Positions 1 through 8,580 of a stretch of DNA of 41,023 nucleotides are shown here, one piece after another (position 1 is the first letter of the stretch; each line of letters opens with the position of its first letter). The DNA lies in NCBI GenBank assembly GCA_964625335.1, contig CAZVBE010000020.1, positions 1-41,023 on the forward strand, written 5' to 3'. This DNA is from CAZGUG01 sp964625335. Its GTDB lineage: Bacteria; Bacillota; Clostridia; Ch29. The notes beneath the pieces were generated by a model, which saw only the letters and a list, made by a program, of their open reading frames with translations, was not told the DNA's origin and made no database searches. The position numbers and the translations under genes were made by a program.

Positions 1-43
1 GACTAGTTTATGTCAACCAATTGCTGGATTATCGACACAATCT

Positions 44-99
44 GACGGTTCTTTTTGTTATACAAGCGCAAGCGAACAAAAGGGACGGTTCTTTTTGTT
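44..99. repeat. Short direct repeat, part of a GGGACGGTT-type dispersed element
   Basis: A 16-base unit reading GACGGTTCTTTTTGTT occurs twice, at 44-59 and 84-99. Between the copies, AACAAAA near 77 can pair with TTTTTGTT in the second copy, so the unit could form a hairpin. The GGGAC/GTCCC flavour recurs at 16462-16511 and 30257-30283, so I infer a dispersed intergenic element. No gene is seen in 1-203 apart from this and the promoter described next. Confidence 0.55.
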
Positions 100-127
100 T
101 TTTGATCTGGAATTACGGGTTTGCTCG

Positions 128-156
128 TTGAATATTATGACAGGCAGGTGTATAAT
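128..156 (+). promoter_or_regulatory. SigmaA-type promoter for the cadC-cadA operon
   Basis: A TTGAAT -35 box (128-133) and a perfect TATAAT -10 box (151-156) are separated by exactly 17 bases. The predicted transcription start, near 162-164, falls just before the dyad operator at 168-189. A bound regulator would therefore block initiation or early elongation. Confidence 0.75.
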
Positions 157-167
157 TGATTTATATA

Positions 168-189
168 TGAATATATGCTCATATGTTCA
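168..189. promoter_or_regulatory. ArsR/SmtB-family dyad operator
   Basis: This is a 22-base imperfect palindrome with half sites TGAATATATG and CATATGTTCA around a 2-base centre; only one pair of positions is mismatched. The form resembles the AT-rich 12-2-12 operators of ArsR/SmtB repressors. It lies between the -10 box and the start codon of the regulator gene, which supports metal-relieved autorepression. Confidence 0.75.
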
Positions 190-203
190 GAGGAGGATCT
201 GAT

Positions 204-572
204 ATGAATAAAAATTTGCAAAATGAAAGCAGCTGCTGCTGTAATATAATACACAAGGATGCTGTGGACAGGGCAGAGGCAGCCATGCCACCTGATGAAA
301 AGCTGTACGACCTGGCAGAGCTCTTCAAGGTGTTCGGTGATATTACCAGGATAAAGATACTCTGTGCCCTGCTAAAAGAGGAAATGTGCGTTTGTGATAT
401 AGCGGCGCTGCTTGGTATGAGCCAGTCCGCCATATCCCATCAGCTGAGGGTTCTTAAACAGGCGAGCCTGGTTAAGTATAGAAGGGACGGAAAGATCGTC
501 TATTATTCACTGGACGATGAGCATGTAAGCAATATCTTTGCCCAGGGTTTTACTCATATAAGCCACAAATAA
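204..572 (+). CDS. cadC: ArsR/SmtB-family metal-sensing repressor, CadC type
   Basis: This is a 122-residue winged-helix repressor expected to hold the downstream P-type ATPase gene off until Cd, Zn or Pb binds. The recognition helix reads as ALLGMSQSAISHQLRVLK. The start at 204 is chosen because AGGAGG (191-196) sits at ideal distance; an upstream in-frame ATG at 183 lies inside the operator and has no Shine-Dalgarno sequence. Two metal sites appear to be present. A CadC-like alpha3N site is made by a Cys triplet near residues 11-13 with the CVC of MCVCDIA. An alpha5-type site is made by DDEH followed by H..SH at the C-terminus. The promoter and dyad operator upstream fit autoregulation. Family assignment is secure; the exact metal is inferred. 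Confidence 0.9.
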   Translation: MNKNLQNESSCCCNIIHKDAVDRAEAAMPPDEKLYDLAELFKVFGDITRIKILCALLKEEMCVCDIAALLGMSQSAISHQLRVLKQASLVKYRRDGKIVYYSLDDEHVSNIFAQGFTHISHK

Positions 573-599
573 CATACTGACATGCAGGGGGTAGAAAAA

Positions 600-2723
600 G
601 TGAGGGACACAACAAGGATAGAGCTGTTTTTGGATGGGTTAAGCTGTGCGGCGTGTGCAGCCAAAATAGAAGCAAGGGTGAATGGGATTGAGCATATAGC
701 CGGAGTATCGCTGAACCCTGTTACAAGTATGCTGACAATAGAGACGGAAGACAACAGCAAGACAGGGCAGATTATTTCGGTTATAAAAAATATTGTTAAC
801 GAGATAGAGCCCGGCGTGGCGGTCAAAGAAAGAATAATGGGAAAGGAAAAACAGAAAACAGGAGCCGGTGAAGGAAAGTCTGCCAGGAAGGGAATGGCGG
901 TTTTCATATCAGGGGCCTTGTTTTTTGTGGCTGCTGCAACGTTTCACTTGCCCTTACACTTAACCGTTATTTTATATTTAACAAGCTATCTATTGGTTGG
1001 CGGCGGGATTCTTGCAACCGCTGGAAGGAACCTGCTAAAGGGCAGGGTTTTTGACGAAAACTTCCTGATGGGTATATCTACCCTTGGGGCTCTGGTTATC
1101 GGGGAGTATCCGGAAGCTGTAGCGGTAATGCTGTTTTTCAGGGCAGGAGAGTTTTTGCAGGATTTGGCGGTAAACCGGTCGAGAAAATCCATAGCGGAGC
1201 TTATGGATATAAGGCCTGAATACGCAAATATAAAATCGGGGGATGATATAAAAAGAGTGCCCCCCGACGAGGTGGAAATAGGGGACATTATACTGGTAAA
1301 GCCGGGCGAGAGGGTTCCCCTAGACGGTGTGGTAACGGAAGGGGCATCTGCTGTAGATACATCGGCGCTTACCGGCGAGCCGATGCCCAGGGACGTGGTA
1401 CCGGGGACGGACGTGCTTGCGGGATTTATAAATAAAAACGGTATGCTTACCGTAAAAGCGGTTAAGGAATTCCGGGAATCTGCGGTTTCCAAAATACTTG
1501 AGCTGGTGGAAGACGCAGGGGCCAGAAAGGCGCCCACTGAAAAATTTATAACCAAATTCTCCAGGTACTATACCCCTGCGGTTGTATTGACCGCCGCGGC
1601 GCTGGCGCTTATCCCGCCGCTTACCATTGAGGGAGCGGAGTTTTCTGATTGGATATACAGGGCGCTGGTGTTCCTTGTGGTATCATGTCCCTGTGCATTG
1701 GTGATATCCATTCCCCTTGGCTTCTTCGGGGGTATAGGAGGGGCATCCAGGAATGGCATACTGATTAAGGGAGGTAACTTTCTCGAAGCCCTGGCAAATA
1801 CAGATACCGTTGTGTTTGACAAGACCGGGACGCTTACCCGGGGAGTATTTAAAGTGACGCAGGTAAACCCTGTAACCGGAATAAGCCAAAAAGAGCTGCT
1901 TGAGTATATTGCCCATGCAGAATACGGCTCAAACCACCCCGTTGCGCTGTCGATACTGGACGCCTGCGGCAAAGGGTTTAACGGTGAGAACATAGGGAGC
2001 TATTATGAAATCCCGGGGCTTGGGGTCAAAGCGAAACTAAACGGCAGGGAAATACTGGCGGGCAATGCGCGGCTGATGGAACAGGAAGGCATAGCACCCG
2101 GAATGCCGGATGTGGCAGGCACAGTGGTGTACGCGGCACTGGACGGAAAGTATATAGGCAATGTAGTGGTTGCGGATGTGATAAAGGAGGATGCGGCAAA
2201 TACCATCAAAGAGCTTAAGGCCCTTGGCGTAAGGAAAACCGTTATGCTGACCGGTGACAACCGGAGAGCGGCCCTTGAAACGGCGGAAGTATTAGGTATA
2301 GACGAGGTGCACTGGGAACTGCTTCCCCACCAGAAAGTGTTGAAGGTGGAAATGGCTCAAACCAACAGGACTTCAAAGGGAAGGGTGGTCTTCGTGGGCG
2401 ACGGAATAAACGATGCCCCGGCTTTGGCAAGGGCGGATATCGGCGTTGCCATGGGCGGGCTGGGATCGGATGCGGCGATACAGGCGGCGGATGTGGTTAT
2501 CATGACGGATGAGCCCGGTAAACTGGTAAAGGCAGTCAGGATAGCGAGGAGAACAAGGGGGATAGTCTGGCAGAATATAATATTTGCGCTGGGAGTCAAG
2601 GCAATTGTGCTGACACTTGGCGCCGGCGGCTCGGCCTCAATGTGGGAGGCGGTATTCGCGGATGTGGGAGTGGCGCTGATTGCTGTGCTCAATTCAATGA
2701 GGGCGATGAAGGTAAGGATTTGA
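600..2723 (+). CDS. cadA: Heavy-metal-exporting P1B-type ATPase (Cd/Zn/Pb type)
   Basis: This membrane pump should export soft divalent metals using ATP. It has one N-terminal HMA domain with a SCAAC metal site (Cys16 and Cys19), then paired membrane helices and an actuator TGEP motif. The membrane metal site is CPC (about residues 363-365), as in CadA/ZntA pumps; copper pumps also have CPC but usually carry a GMTCxxC-type HMA site. The phosphorylation site is DKTGTLT (Asp about 407), followed by the HP locus in SNHPVAL and GDGINDAP. I chose GTG at 600, 8 bases after AGGGGG, over the in-frame ATG at 582, which has no ribosome binding site. The length of 707 residues is normal. It follows the regulator by 27 bases, so they form one operon. 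Confidence 0.92.
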   Translation: MRDTTRIELFLDGLSCAACAAKIEARVNGIEHIAGVSLNPVTSMLTIETEDNSKTGQIISVIKNIVNEIEPGVAVKERIMGKEKQKTGAGEGKSARKGMAVFISGALFFVAAATFHLPLHLTVILYLTSYLLVGGGILATAGRNLLKGRVFDENFLMGISTLGALVIGEYPEAVAVMLFFRAGEFLQDLAVNRSRKSIAELMDIRPEYANIKSGDDIKRVPPDEVEIGDIILVKPGERVPLDGVVTEGASAVDTSALTGEPMPRDVVPGTDVLAGFINKNGMLTVKAVKEFRESAVSKILELVEDAGARKAPTEKFITKFSRYYTPAVVLTAAALALIPPLTIEGAEFSDWIYRALVFLVVSCPCALVISIPLGFFGGIGGASRNGILIKGGNFLEALANTDTVVFDKTGTLTRGVFKVTQVNPVTGISQKELLEYIAHAEYGSNHPVALSILDACGKGFNGENIGSYYEIPGLGVKAKLNGREILAGNARLMEQEGIAPGMPDVAGTVVYAALDGKYIGNVVVADVIKEDAANTIKELKALGVRKTVMLTGDNRRAALETAEVLGIDEVHWELLPHQKVLKVEMAQTNRTSKGRVVFVGDGINDAPALARADIGVAMGGLGSDAAIQAADVVIMTDEPGKLVKAVRIARRTRGIVWQNIIFALGVKAIVLTLGAGGSASMWEAVFADVGVALIAVLNSMRAMKVRI

Positions 2724-2813
2724 CGCAGCTTAAAAACTTTACTAAACAACAGAAAAGGATATATAATTAGTTGTGTATTAAACATTTGGAGTTAAGGGAC
2801 GGAGGAATACATT

Positions 2814-4181
2814 TTGGCAAATGAAATGCATGACAACAGGCTGGGCACAGAGCCGATAATACCTTTACTTTTTAAACTGGCCATACCGTCAATTCTATCC
2901 ATGTTCATTCAGTCGCTGTACAATGTCGTGGACAGCATATTCGTGTCAAGGATAAGTGAAGAAGCGCTGGCTGCTCTGTCACTGGCATTCCCCATCCAGA
3001 TGGTCCTGATAGCTGTTGCAGTGGGAACAGGAGTGGGAACCAGTTCGCTTATCTCCAGGCTGCTTGGCGGGGGGAAGGAAGACAGGGCGCACAATGCGGC
3101 CGGCCATGTGCTTTTGTTGGCGTTGGTTTACGGTGCCATTGCGGCCGTTGTGGGGATATTCTTTCCCGGACGTCTTATAGGTCTTTTTACAGACGATTTG
3201 GTGCTTATTGATTATGGGGCGAGGTATATAGGCATTATTCTTATGGGCTCAATGGCTATGTTTGTACCAATGATAGCAAACAATATTTTAAGGGGAGAGG
3301 GCAATACCTTTATACCTATGGTGACCATGCTCATAGGTTCTATATTGAACATTATACTCGACCCCCTGCTGATATTCGGTTACGGATTTTTCCCGGAGAT
3401 GGGAATTGAAGGTGCTGCGTTGGCAACGGTGTTATCAAGGGTTATGAGCGGTGCCTTTATTGTATTTATGCTGTTTAGGGGTAACAACCAGGTACGGGTA
3501 AGGTTAAAGGGTTTTAAGCTTGACCTGTCCATAATAAGGGAAATCTATCAGGTAGGGTTTCCTGCGGTGGTAATGCAGGTATTGGTATCGGTGATGGTGG
3601 GCGGCATCAACATCATATTGGCCGGTTACAGCGCCACTGCTATTGCAGCCATGGGAATATATTTCAGGCTGCAGTCCTTTGTATTCATGCCGGTATTTGG
3701 CCTTAACCAGGGCTATATGCCTATTATTGGATATAACTTCGGCAATAATAACTCCGGCAGGATGAAAAAAACCATGAAGGCGGGTTTTATGGTCGGGTTT
3801 GCATTTACACTTATCGGGTTTATTATATTTCAGGTATTTCCACGGCATCTAATAAGAATGTTTGGCAGTAGCCCGGAACTTCTTGAGATAGGAGTGAAGG
3901 CCCTTAGGACCATTAGCCTGGCGTTTCCCATTATAGGCCCGGCAATAGTGGGGGCCACAACCTTCCAGGCAGTGGGAAAGGGTTTTCCCAGTCTAATCCT
4001 GTCATTTTTGAGACAGATTATTATCCTGTTGCCTCTGGCATATATTTTTGGCAGGATAGGAGGCCTGGATATGATATGGTATGCTTTCCCGATATCAGAA
4101 GCGGTTGCCGGGGTATTTATGGTGGTTTGGTTAAGAAGTACCCTGAAAAGCGTATTCAACATAATGGAAAGAGACGTATGA
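2814..4181 (+). CDS. MATE-family multidrug/sodium antiporter
   Basis: This 455-residue protein is predicted to have twelve membrane helices and belongs to the MATE (MatE, NorM/DinF-like) exporters. These use sodium or proton gradients to extrude cationic compounds. Family features visible are the N-terminal PIIPLLFKLAIPSILSMF stretch, the NVVDSIFVSR segment, and the second-half repeat VGFPAVVMQ...GINIILAGY. The start is TTG at 2814, 8 bases after GGAGG (2801-2805); an ATG at 2826 is the alternative. It lies 90 bases after the metal ATPase on the same strand and may be read through from the same promoter. The substrate is unknown, and the metal-resistance neighbourhood alone does not identify it. 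Confidence 0.9.
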   Translation: MANEMHDNRLGTEPIIPLLFKLAIPSILSMFIQSLYNVVDSIFVSRISEEALAALSLAFPIQMVLIAVAVGTGVGTSSLISRLLGGGKEDRAHNAAGHVLLLALVYGAIAAVVGIFFPGRLIGLFTDDLVLIDYGARYIGIILMGSMAMFVPMIANNILRGEGNTFIPMVTMLIGSILNIILDPLLIFGYGFFPEMGIEGAALATVLSRVMSGAFIVFMLFRGNNQVRVRLKGFKLDLSIIREIYQVGFPAVVMQVLVSVMVGGINIILAGYSATAIAAMGIYFRLQSFVFMPVFGLNQGYMPIIGYNFGNNNSGRMKKTMKAGFMVGFAFTLIGFIIFQVFPRHLIRMFGSSPELLEIGVKALRTISLAFPIIGPAIVGATTFQAVGKGFPSLILSFLRQIIILLPLAYIFGRIGGLDMIWYAFPISEAVAGVFMVVWLRSTLKSVFNIMERDV

Positions 4182-4205
4182 TTCCCAACGGGAATTAGTT
4201 CAGCT

Positions 4206-4907
4206 TCAGGGGGAATCATCTGTAATGAAGCTGCTAAACGCCGTAATAAGAGCATCCACCACAAACCTTTCCTTATCCGGCAGCTGCTTATCCTCATAGC
4301 GGGCTATGGTGGAATCCCTAACCTGCTCCATATCCACAATATAATAGCAGTTATATGCGACAAAGCGGCATACCTGCTCGATACCCTGTTCATCAATGCG
4401 GCTGAGCAGCTGTACAAATCTTTCTTCATCGCTTCTGAAAAAACTGCCTACAATTATGCTGTATTGCTCTGTAAGCGCTCCGTCCAGACCCCTTCTGGCC
4501 TGAAAAATCTTCAGCATGTTGTCAGCCTGCATTGTCCTTGGGTTATGGGTAAGCCATTCCAGAAGTTCCATGGCTCCCGTGGTATTGTCGCCGACAACTC
4601 CGTATTGTTTTGAATACACAGACCAGTCAATACCGGGTAAAACGTCAAGTATGGCATCAAAATAATCTTGCTCTTCTATTCCGGATGCTTCAAACAATTG
4701 GTGTACCTGTTCTTCGGCGGAACTGTCCAAATCACCGTTTTGAACCTCCGGACCAGGGTTATATGGTGCGCTGCTGTGCTCCACGGCGTCATTTTCAGGA
4801 GGAACATTACTGCCGACGGTATCGGAAATATCAGACTTATATAGTGTGCAGCCGGTGACGAGAGCTATTACGCATACGGTAACCAGCAATACTTTTTTCG
4901 CTCCCAT
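4206..4907 (-). CDS. Lipoprotein of unknown function
   Basis: I do not recognise this 233-residue protein. It begins with a short positive segment and hydrophobic stretch ending in a lipobox LVTGC (Cys20), so it should be lipid-anchored on the outside of the membrane. After an acidic, Ser/Asn-rich linker comes a helical acidic domain from about residue 60 to the end, with no motif I can assign. The start has a good ribosome binding site (GGGAGGT, 7 bases before ATG). It is convergent with the MATE gene; a 9-bp inverted repeat (4178-4186 with 4211-4219) covers both stop codons. It is probably monocistronic. Confidence 0.75.
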   Translation of the reverse strand: MGAKKVLLVTVCVIALVTGCTLYKSDISDTVGSNVPPENDAVEHSSAPYNPGPEVQNGDLDSSAEEQVHQLFEASGIEEQDYFDAILDVLPGIDWSVYSKQYGVVGDNTTGAMELLEWLTHNPRTMQADNMLKIFQARRGLDGALTEQYSIIVGSFFRSDEERFVQLLSRIDEQGIEQVCRFVAYNCYYIVDMEQVRDSTIARYEDKQLPDKERFVVDALITAFSSFITDDSP

Positions 4908-5087
4908 GGCATTACCTCCCGAATTAGTTTAAAGATATTTAGAATATAATACAGGGAAGCATAAAAGTCAATTATGGCCCCATCCGGAGTTTATTTTTCT
5001 GTTACAGGCAATATCCGGTTGTGCTGTACATATAATATAGGCTATAGTAATATACAACAATTCATTATGATATGGGAGGTTATAATA

Positions 5088-6044
5088 ATGTTTGACAGGT
5101 TGTCAGCCAGTATGCTTGATACAATAGGAAAAACACCGTTGGTGGATTTGTCAAGGATCACCAAGGATTTGAACGGAGACATATATGCAAAGATTGAATA
5201 TTACAGCCCGGGTTTTAGCAAGAAGGACAGGATTGCACTGCAGATTGTGGAGGATGCCGAAAATCAGGGTCTGCTAAGGGAGGGGCAGCCGGTTGTTGAG
5301 CTGACCAGCGGCAATACGGGAACCGGGCTGGCGCTGGTATGCGGATTGAAAGAATACAGGTTTATCGCCGTTATGTCAAAGGGAAACTCCATGGAAAGGG
5401 CCAGGATGATTAGGGCCTTGGGAGGAGAGGTTGTGCTGGTAGACCAGGAGGAGGGCTCGGTGCCGGGGCAGGTTACCGGGAAGGATCTTGCTCTTGTAGA
5501 GTTGGAGGCGCAGCGGCTGACAAAAGAGCTGGGGGCTTTCCGCGGGGACCAGTTTAACAATCCCAGCAATGTATATGCCCATGAACTTCATACCGGAGAA
5601 GAAATCTGGGAGCAGTCAGAAGGCAGGGTAGATGCATTTGTTGATTTTGCCGGGACAGCAGGCAGTTTTATAGGTTGCTCCAAAGCTCTTAAGAAACATA
5701 ATCCCGGTATAAGGTGCTATTTTGTGGAACCGGAGAAGGCGGCGTATTATGCCGGAGGAGATACTTCCGACCCCAGGCACAAGTTGCAGGGAGGAGGATA
5801 TTCTATGGAGCTGCCCTTTTTTGACAGGGATATTGTGGACGGCTATATTACCGTAAGCGACAGGGAAGCCGCAGAGACAGCAAGGAGACTGGCCAGGGAG
5901 GAGGCGGTATTTGCGGGTTTTTCCGCCGGTGCCAATGTTGCTGCGGCGCTTAAGCTGTTGAAAGACAAGGAAAGGGGTAAAAGTATAGCTGTACTGATAC
6001 CGGATTCCGGGTTCAAATATATGAGCACAGATCTTTACAGATAA
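5088..6044 (+). CDS. Cysteine-synthase-family PLP enzyme
   Basis: This 318-residue fold-type II PLP enzyme is related to O-acetylserine sulfhydrylase (CysK/CysM). The PLP lysine sits in SPGFSKKDR, aligned with the family's NPxxSxKDR; the substrate loop is TSGNTGTG; the C-terminal phosphate/pyridine region is FSAGANVA, and PDSGFKYMSTDLY closes the protein. The ATG at 5088 follows GGGAGG by 8 bases; upstream in-frame codons back to 4974 lack such a site. Two regions differ from typical CysK: the glycine-rich phosphate loop reads GTAGSFIG rather than GTGGTxTG, and the segment after EPEKAAYYAGG is unusual. It may use another acceptor or activated serine. It sits 77 bases before the CDF exporter and may be co-transcribed. 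Confidence 0.85.
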   Translation: MFDRLSASMLDTIGKTPLVDLSRITKDLNGDIYAKIEYYSPGFSKKDRIALQIVEDAENQGLLREGQPVVELTSGNTGTGLALVCGLKEYRFIAVMSKGNSMERARMIRALGGEVVLVDQEEGSVPGQVTGKDLALVELEAQRLTKELGAFRGDQFNNPSNVYAHELHTGEEIWEQSEGRVDAFVDFAGTAGSFIGCSKALKKHNPGIRCYFVEPEKAAYYAGGDTSDPRHKLQGGGYSMELPFFDRDIVDGYITVSDREAAETARRLAREEAVFAGFSAGANVAAALKLLKDKERGKSIAVLIPDSGFKYMSTDLYR

Positions 6045-6121
6045 TTATAGAAGAGGTATTATCAGGTAGTGAGCCTTTATTGTTTTGCGGCCATTGCAGG
6101 GCAAAGAAGGGAGATATTTGT

Positions 6122-7057
6122 ATGGCAGATATTTTTGGCAATTGGCTTAAGAAAAGATTTACTCAGGGCTCTTCGGCGGTTGAGGCAAACCAAGACAGGA
6201 CAGCGGCGGGACTGTTGGAAGCCTGGGTGAGTATAGCAGGAAATATCTTGCTTTTCGGAGTCAAATTCGGTATTGGAATTGCGATAGCGAGTATTTCAGT
6301 AATAGCAGATGCGTTCCATACATTGTCTGACGTATTATCTTCGGTGGTTGTGCTGTTAGGTTTTAAACTGGGCAGCAAGGGGCCGGACAGGAGGCATCCC
6401 TATGGGCACGGGCGCCTGGAAAGCATAGCCACGCTGGTAATTTCCATATTGTTGATTTTAACGGGAGTTGAGTTCGCCAAATCCTCCATAGAAAGATTTG
6501 TAAATCCCATACAAGTGGGCGGAGGTTGGTGGGTTGCAGCTATCATGGGAGGTTCTGCCGCGGCCAAGGAATGGATGGCAAGGTTCGCCTTTTCCGTCGG
6601 TGAGGACATAGACTCACCGACCCTTAAGGCAGATGCATGGCATCATAGGAGCGATGCCATAGCGTCGTTTTTGGTTGCTGCAGGAAACCTGGCGGCTGTA
6701 CGGGGACTGTACTGGGTTGATCCAGTTCTTGGTCTGGGAGTGTCAGTACTGATTGCTTATACGGGTTGGAATCTGGCCCGGGATTCGGGGGATATGCTGA
6801 TAGGCGCACAACCCCCCTCCGAGGTTGTGGATGATATTTGCAGCCATGCGCGGGAAGTGGGCGGGGTCTTGGAGGTCCATGGAGTAAAGGTGCATGATTA
6901 CGGCTATCACAAGGAAGTATCCCTCCATGTAGAGGTGGACAGAGGGCTTGACCTTCTGACTGCGCATAATGTGGCTGACACGGTTGAACAGCAGCTTGGG
7001 AAAAGGATGGGAGCAAAGGTAGTTGTACACATTGACCCCCTGGGCGAAGATGAATAG
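6122..7057 (+). CDS. Cation diffusion facilitator (CDF) family metal exporter
   Basis: This 311-residue membrane protein is predicted to exchange Zn, Cd, Fe or Mn for protons. It has about six transmembrane helices. The metal site is visible as HxxxD in DAFHTLSD (helix 2) and HxxxD in WHHRSD (helix 5), together with the family's RRHPYGHGR loop after helix 3. A soluble C-terminal domain (from about residue 215) ends with VVVHIDPLGEDE and contains HGVKVHDYGYH, typical of the CDF dimerisation domain. ATG at 6122 has AGGGAG upstream; an ATG at 6080 would add 14 residues with no ribosome binding site. It adds a second metal exporter to this block. Confidence 0.9.
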   Translation: MADIFGNWLKKRFTQGSSAVEANQDRTAAGLLEAWVSIAGNILLFGVKFGIGIAIASISVIADAFHTLSDVLSSVVVLLGFKLGSKGPDRRHPYGHGRLESIATLVISILLILTGVEFAKSSIERFVNPIQVGGGWWVAAIMGGSAAAKEWMARFAFSVGEDIDSPTLKADAWHHRSDAIASFLVAAGNLAAVRGLYWVDPVLGLGVSVLIAYTGWNLARDSGDMLIGAQPPSEVVDDICSHAREVGGVLEVHGVKVHDYGYHKEVSLHVEVDRGLDLLTAHNVADTVEQQLGKRMGAKVVVHIDPLGEDE

Positions 7058-7070
7058 AATCCGGCAGTGC

Positions 7071-8261
7071 TTACGCTTTATTATAATAATCGCGGGGCAG
7101 TATTATAGACAGGATGCAGGATGCGGTCAAGGGTATAAGCAAGAATAAAAAGGATGGTACAATTCCGGCGGCATCGGCCATGTACCCGTGGTATAGGGTG
7201 CCGATGCCACCGAGCCCTGCCCCGAGTCCCATGATAAGCCCTGTTGCAAAGGTTGAATTATTGGGCAGAAAGTCTCTGGCCATTACAATATTGGCCGAAT
7301 TGGGAGCGGCGTTCAGCGTACCCGTTAATACATAGGCAATTAATGCAAGTATCCCCGATGTCTGCACAGTCAGCCCCAGGAACAAAGTGGTGAACACCAT
7401 CGATACTATAAGGACTTTCCTGCTGCCATGTATATCAGATAAATATCCTCCCGCAAGGGTACCCAGGGACGAGAAAAGGAGTTGGAAGGATAGTACGTAT
7501 GCAAAGGTAGTAGGGGCTATTGCTTTGGTAATAAACAGGTTTATGCCGAAGGTTGCAAGGGAAATTCTTATCCATGCCCTGACGGCGGAAATAACAACCA
7601 ATACAGTTATCCAAAATACCGAGGCGGGTTTTGCCTTATCAATTGGAAGTCCGTCTGTGCTGGTGTGACCGTTGTCAAAATCATCAATCCTGTGTACTCC
7701 TGCCGCGTACATTATACCTGCTGTCAGAAAGCCGGGTATCATGAAGTAAACAAGCTTATCTAAACCGAAATTTATTGCAATGGGTACAGCCAGTGCGGGG
7801 GCCACTGCAATGGCAAATGAGCCGATGGTCATAAAAACCGAAAGGCTGGTACCTTCCCTTTTGTCAGTAAGCTTTATTGCGACTGCCGAACCAAGGGGAT
7901 GATATAGGGAAGACCCGATTCCCCCCAGGACGAAAACCAATACAAGAAGATAATAGTTGGTTACTATTCCTGCTATGCATATCCAGAAAGAAATCCAGAC
8001 AACGGATAGAAGCAAAAACCAGGTTTTGCCGTGGCGGTCGACAAGAAATCCTATAAACGGCTGCAACCAGGTCCCGCTGGCATTAAAGGCAAAAGCAATA
8101 AATCCCTGTTGGCCCAGGGTAAGCGATAAGGCTTTGGCGAATATATACAGAGTTGGATGAACTATGCCAAAATAAAAATCGTTCATAAAATGGCCCGCCG
8201 AAATGGCCAGTAATCTCGCCATGTTATGCTTTAGATGCGGTATTGTGTAGGTTTTGTCCAT
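7071..8261 (-). CDS. MFS transporter, fosmidomycin-resistance (Fsr)-like
   Basis: This 396-residue protein has twelve predicted membrane helices in the major facilitator pattern. The N-terminal GHFMNDFYFGIVHPTLYIFA segment is characteristic of the Fsr branch (fosmidomycin-resistance-like efflux), and GFLVDRHGK is the MFS loop 2-3 motif A variant. A longer polar loop near residues 200-210 separates the two halves. AGGGG lies 8 bases upstream of the ATG. It is convergent with the CDF gene, with only 13 bases between stop codons, and no clear terminator. Members of this branch export diverse compounds, so the substrate remains open. Confidence 0.88.
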   Translation of the reverse strand: MDKTYTIPHLKHNMARLLAISAGHFMNDFYFGIVHPTLYIFAKALSLTLGQQGFIAFAFNASGTWLQPFIGFLVDRHGKTWFLLLSVVWISFWICIAGIVTNYYLLVLVFVLGGIGSSLYHPLGSAVAIKLTDKREGTSLSVFMTIGSFAIAVAPALAVPIAINFGLDKLVYFMIPGFLTAGIMYAAGVHRIDDFDNGHTSTDGLPIDKAKPASVFWITVLVVISAVRAWIRISLATFGINLFITKAIAPTTFAYVLSFQLLFSSLGTLAGGYLSDIHGSRKVLIVSMVFTTLFLGLTVQTSGILALIAYVLTGTLNAAPNSANIVMARDFLPNNSTFATGLIMGLGAGLGGIGTLYHGYMADAAGIVPSFLFLLIPLTASCILSIILPRDYYNKA

Positions 8262-8509
8262 TTATTTTCCCCTTTGTGTCAATACTACGAGTAATTATAT
8301 TGCAGCGGCTGATATATGTAAACCATGGTTTGTGTCAAAAACAAAGGATAATAAGCCAATTTCGGCGGATATGAGCCTTTGAACAGGATTATATAAGTAT
8401 TGTGGCAGGGCAGCTGTTGATTGCTAGGGCAAGTATAAATGACACATTAAGAAAATGAAACGTAAAATTAATATAATTAAGTAGAAAGTAAAAAATATTA
8501 ATATAACTA
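8262..8509. other. Intergenic region between divergent MFS and DUF2089 genes
   Basis: This AT-rich stretch is bounded by divergent start codons. Apart from repeated TTAATATA-like words at 8466-8508, immediately before the DUF2089 promoter, I see no gene, hairpin or RNA element. Confidence 0.5.
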
Positions 8510-8537
8510 TTGACAACATTAATATTTTTTATATAAT
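8510..8537 (+). promoter_or_regulatory. SigmaA promoter of the DUF2089-SHOCT pair
   Basis: A perfect TTGACA (8510-8515) and a perfect TATAAT (8532-8537) lie 16 bases apart in AT-rich DNA. This is the strongest consensus promoter in the window. The inverted repeat at 8514-8544 overlaps it. Confidence 0.8.
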
Positions 8538-8544
8538 AATGTTG
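8514..8544. promoter_or_regulatory. Candidate operator: inverted repeat over the promoter
   Basis: CAACATTA (8514-8521) and TAATGTTG (8537-8544) are exact inverted repeats separated by 15 bases. They start within the -35 box and end just after the -10 box. This geometry suits a repressor binding both half sites. Autoregulation by the DUF2089 protein is an inference. Confidence 0.5.
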
Positions 8545-8580
8545 TAGGGAGATTATACAAAGTCTGAGGAGGACATGGAT

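Noticed and set aside
44..99. Possible CRISPR-like repeat pair
   Set aside because: Only two short units and no cas genes; it is better read as a dispersed intergenic repeat.
4178..4219. ATGATTCCC...GGGAATCAT as a bidirectional terminator for the MATE and lipoprotein genes
   Set aside because: The arms are 24 bases apart and neither side has a T-run; kept only as a note.
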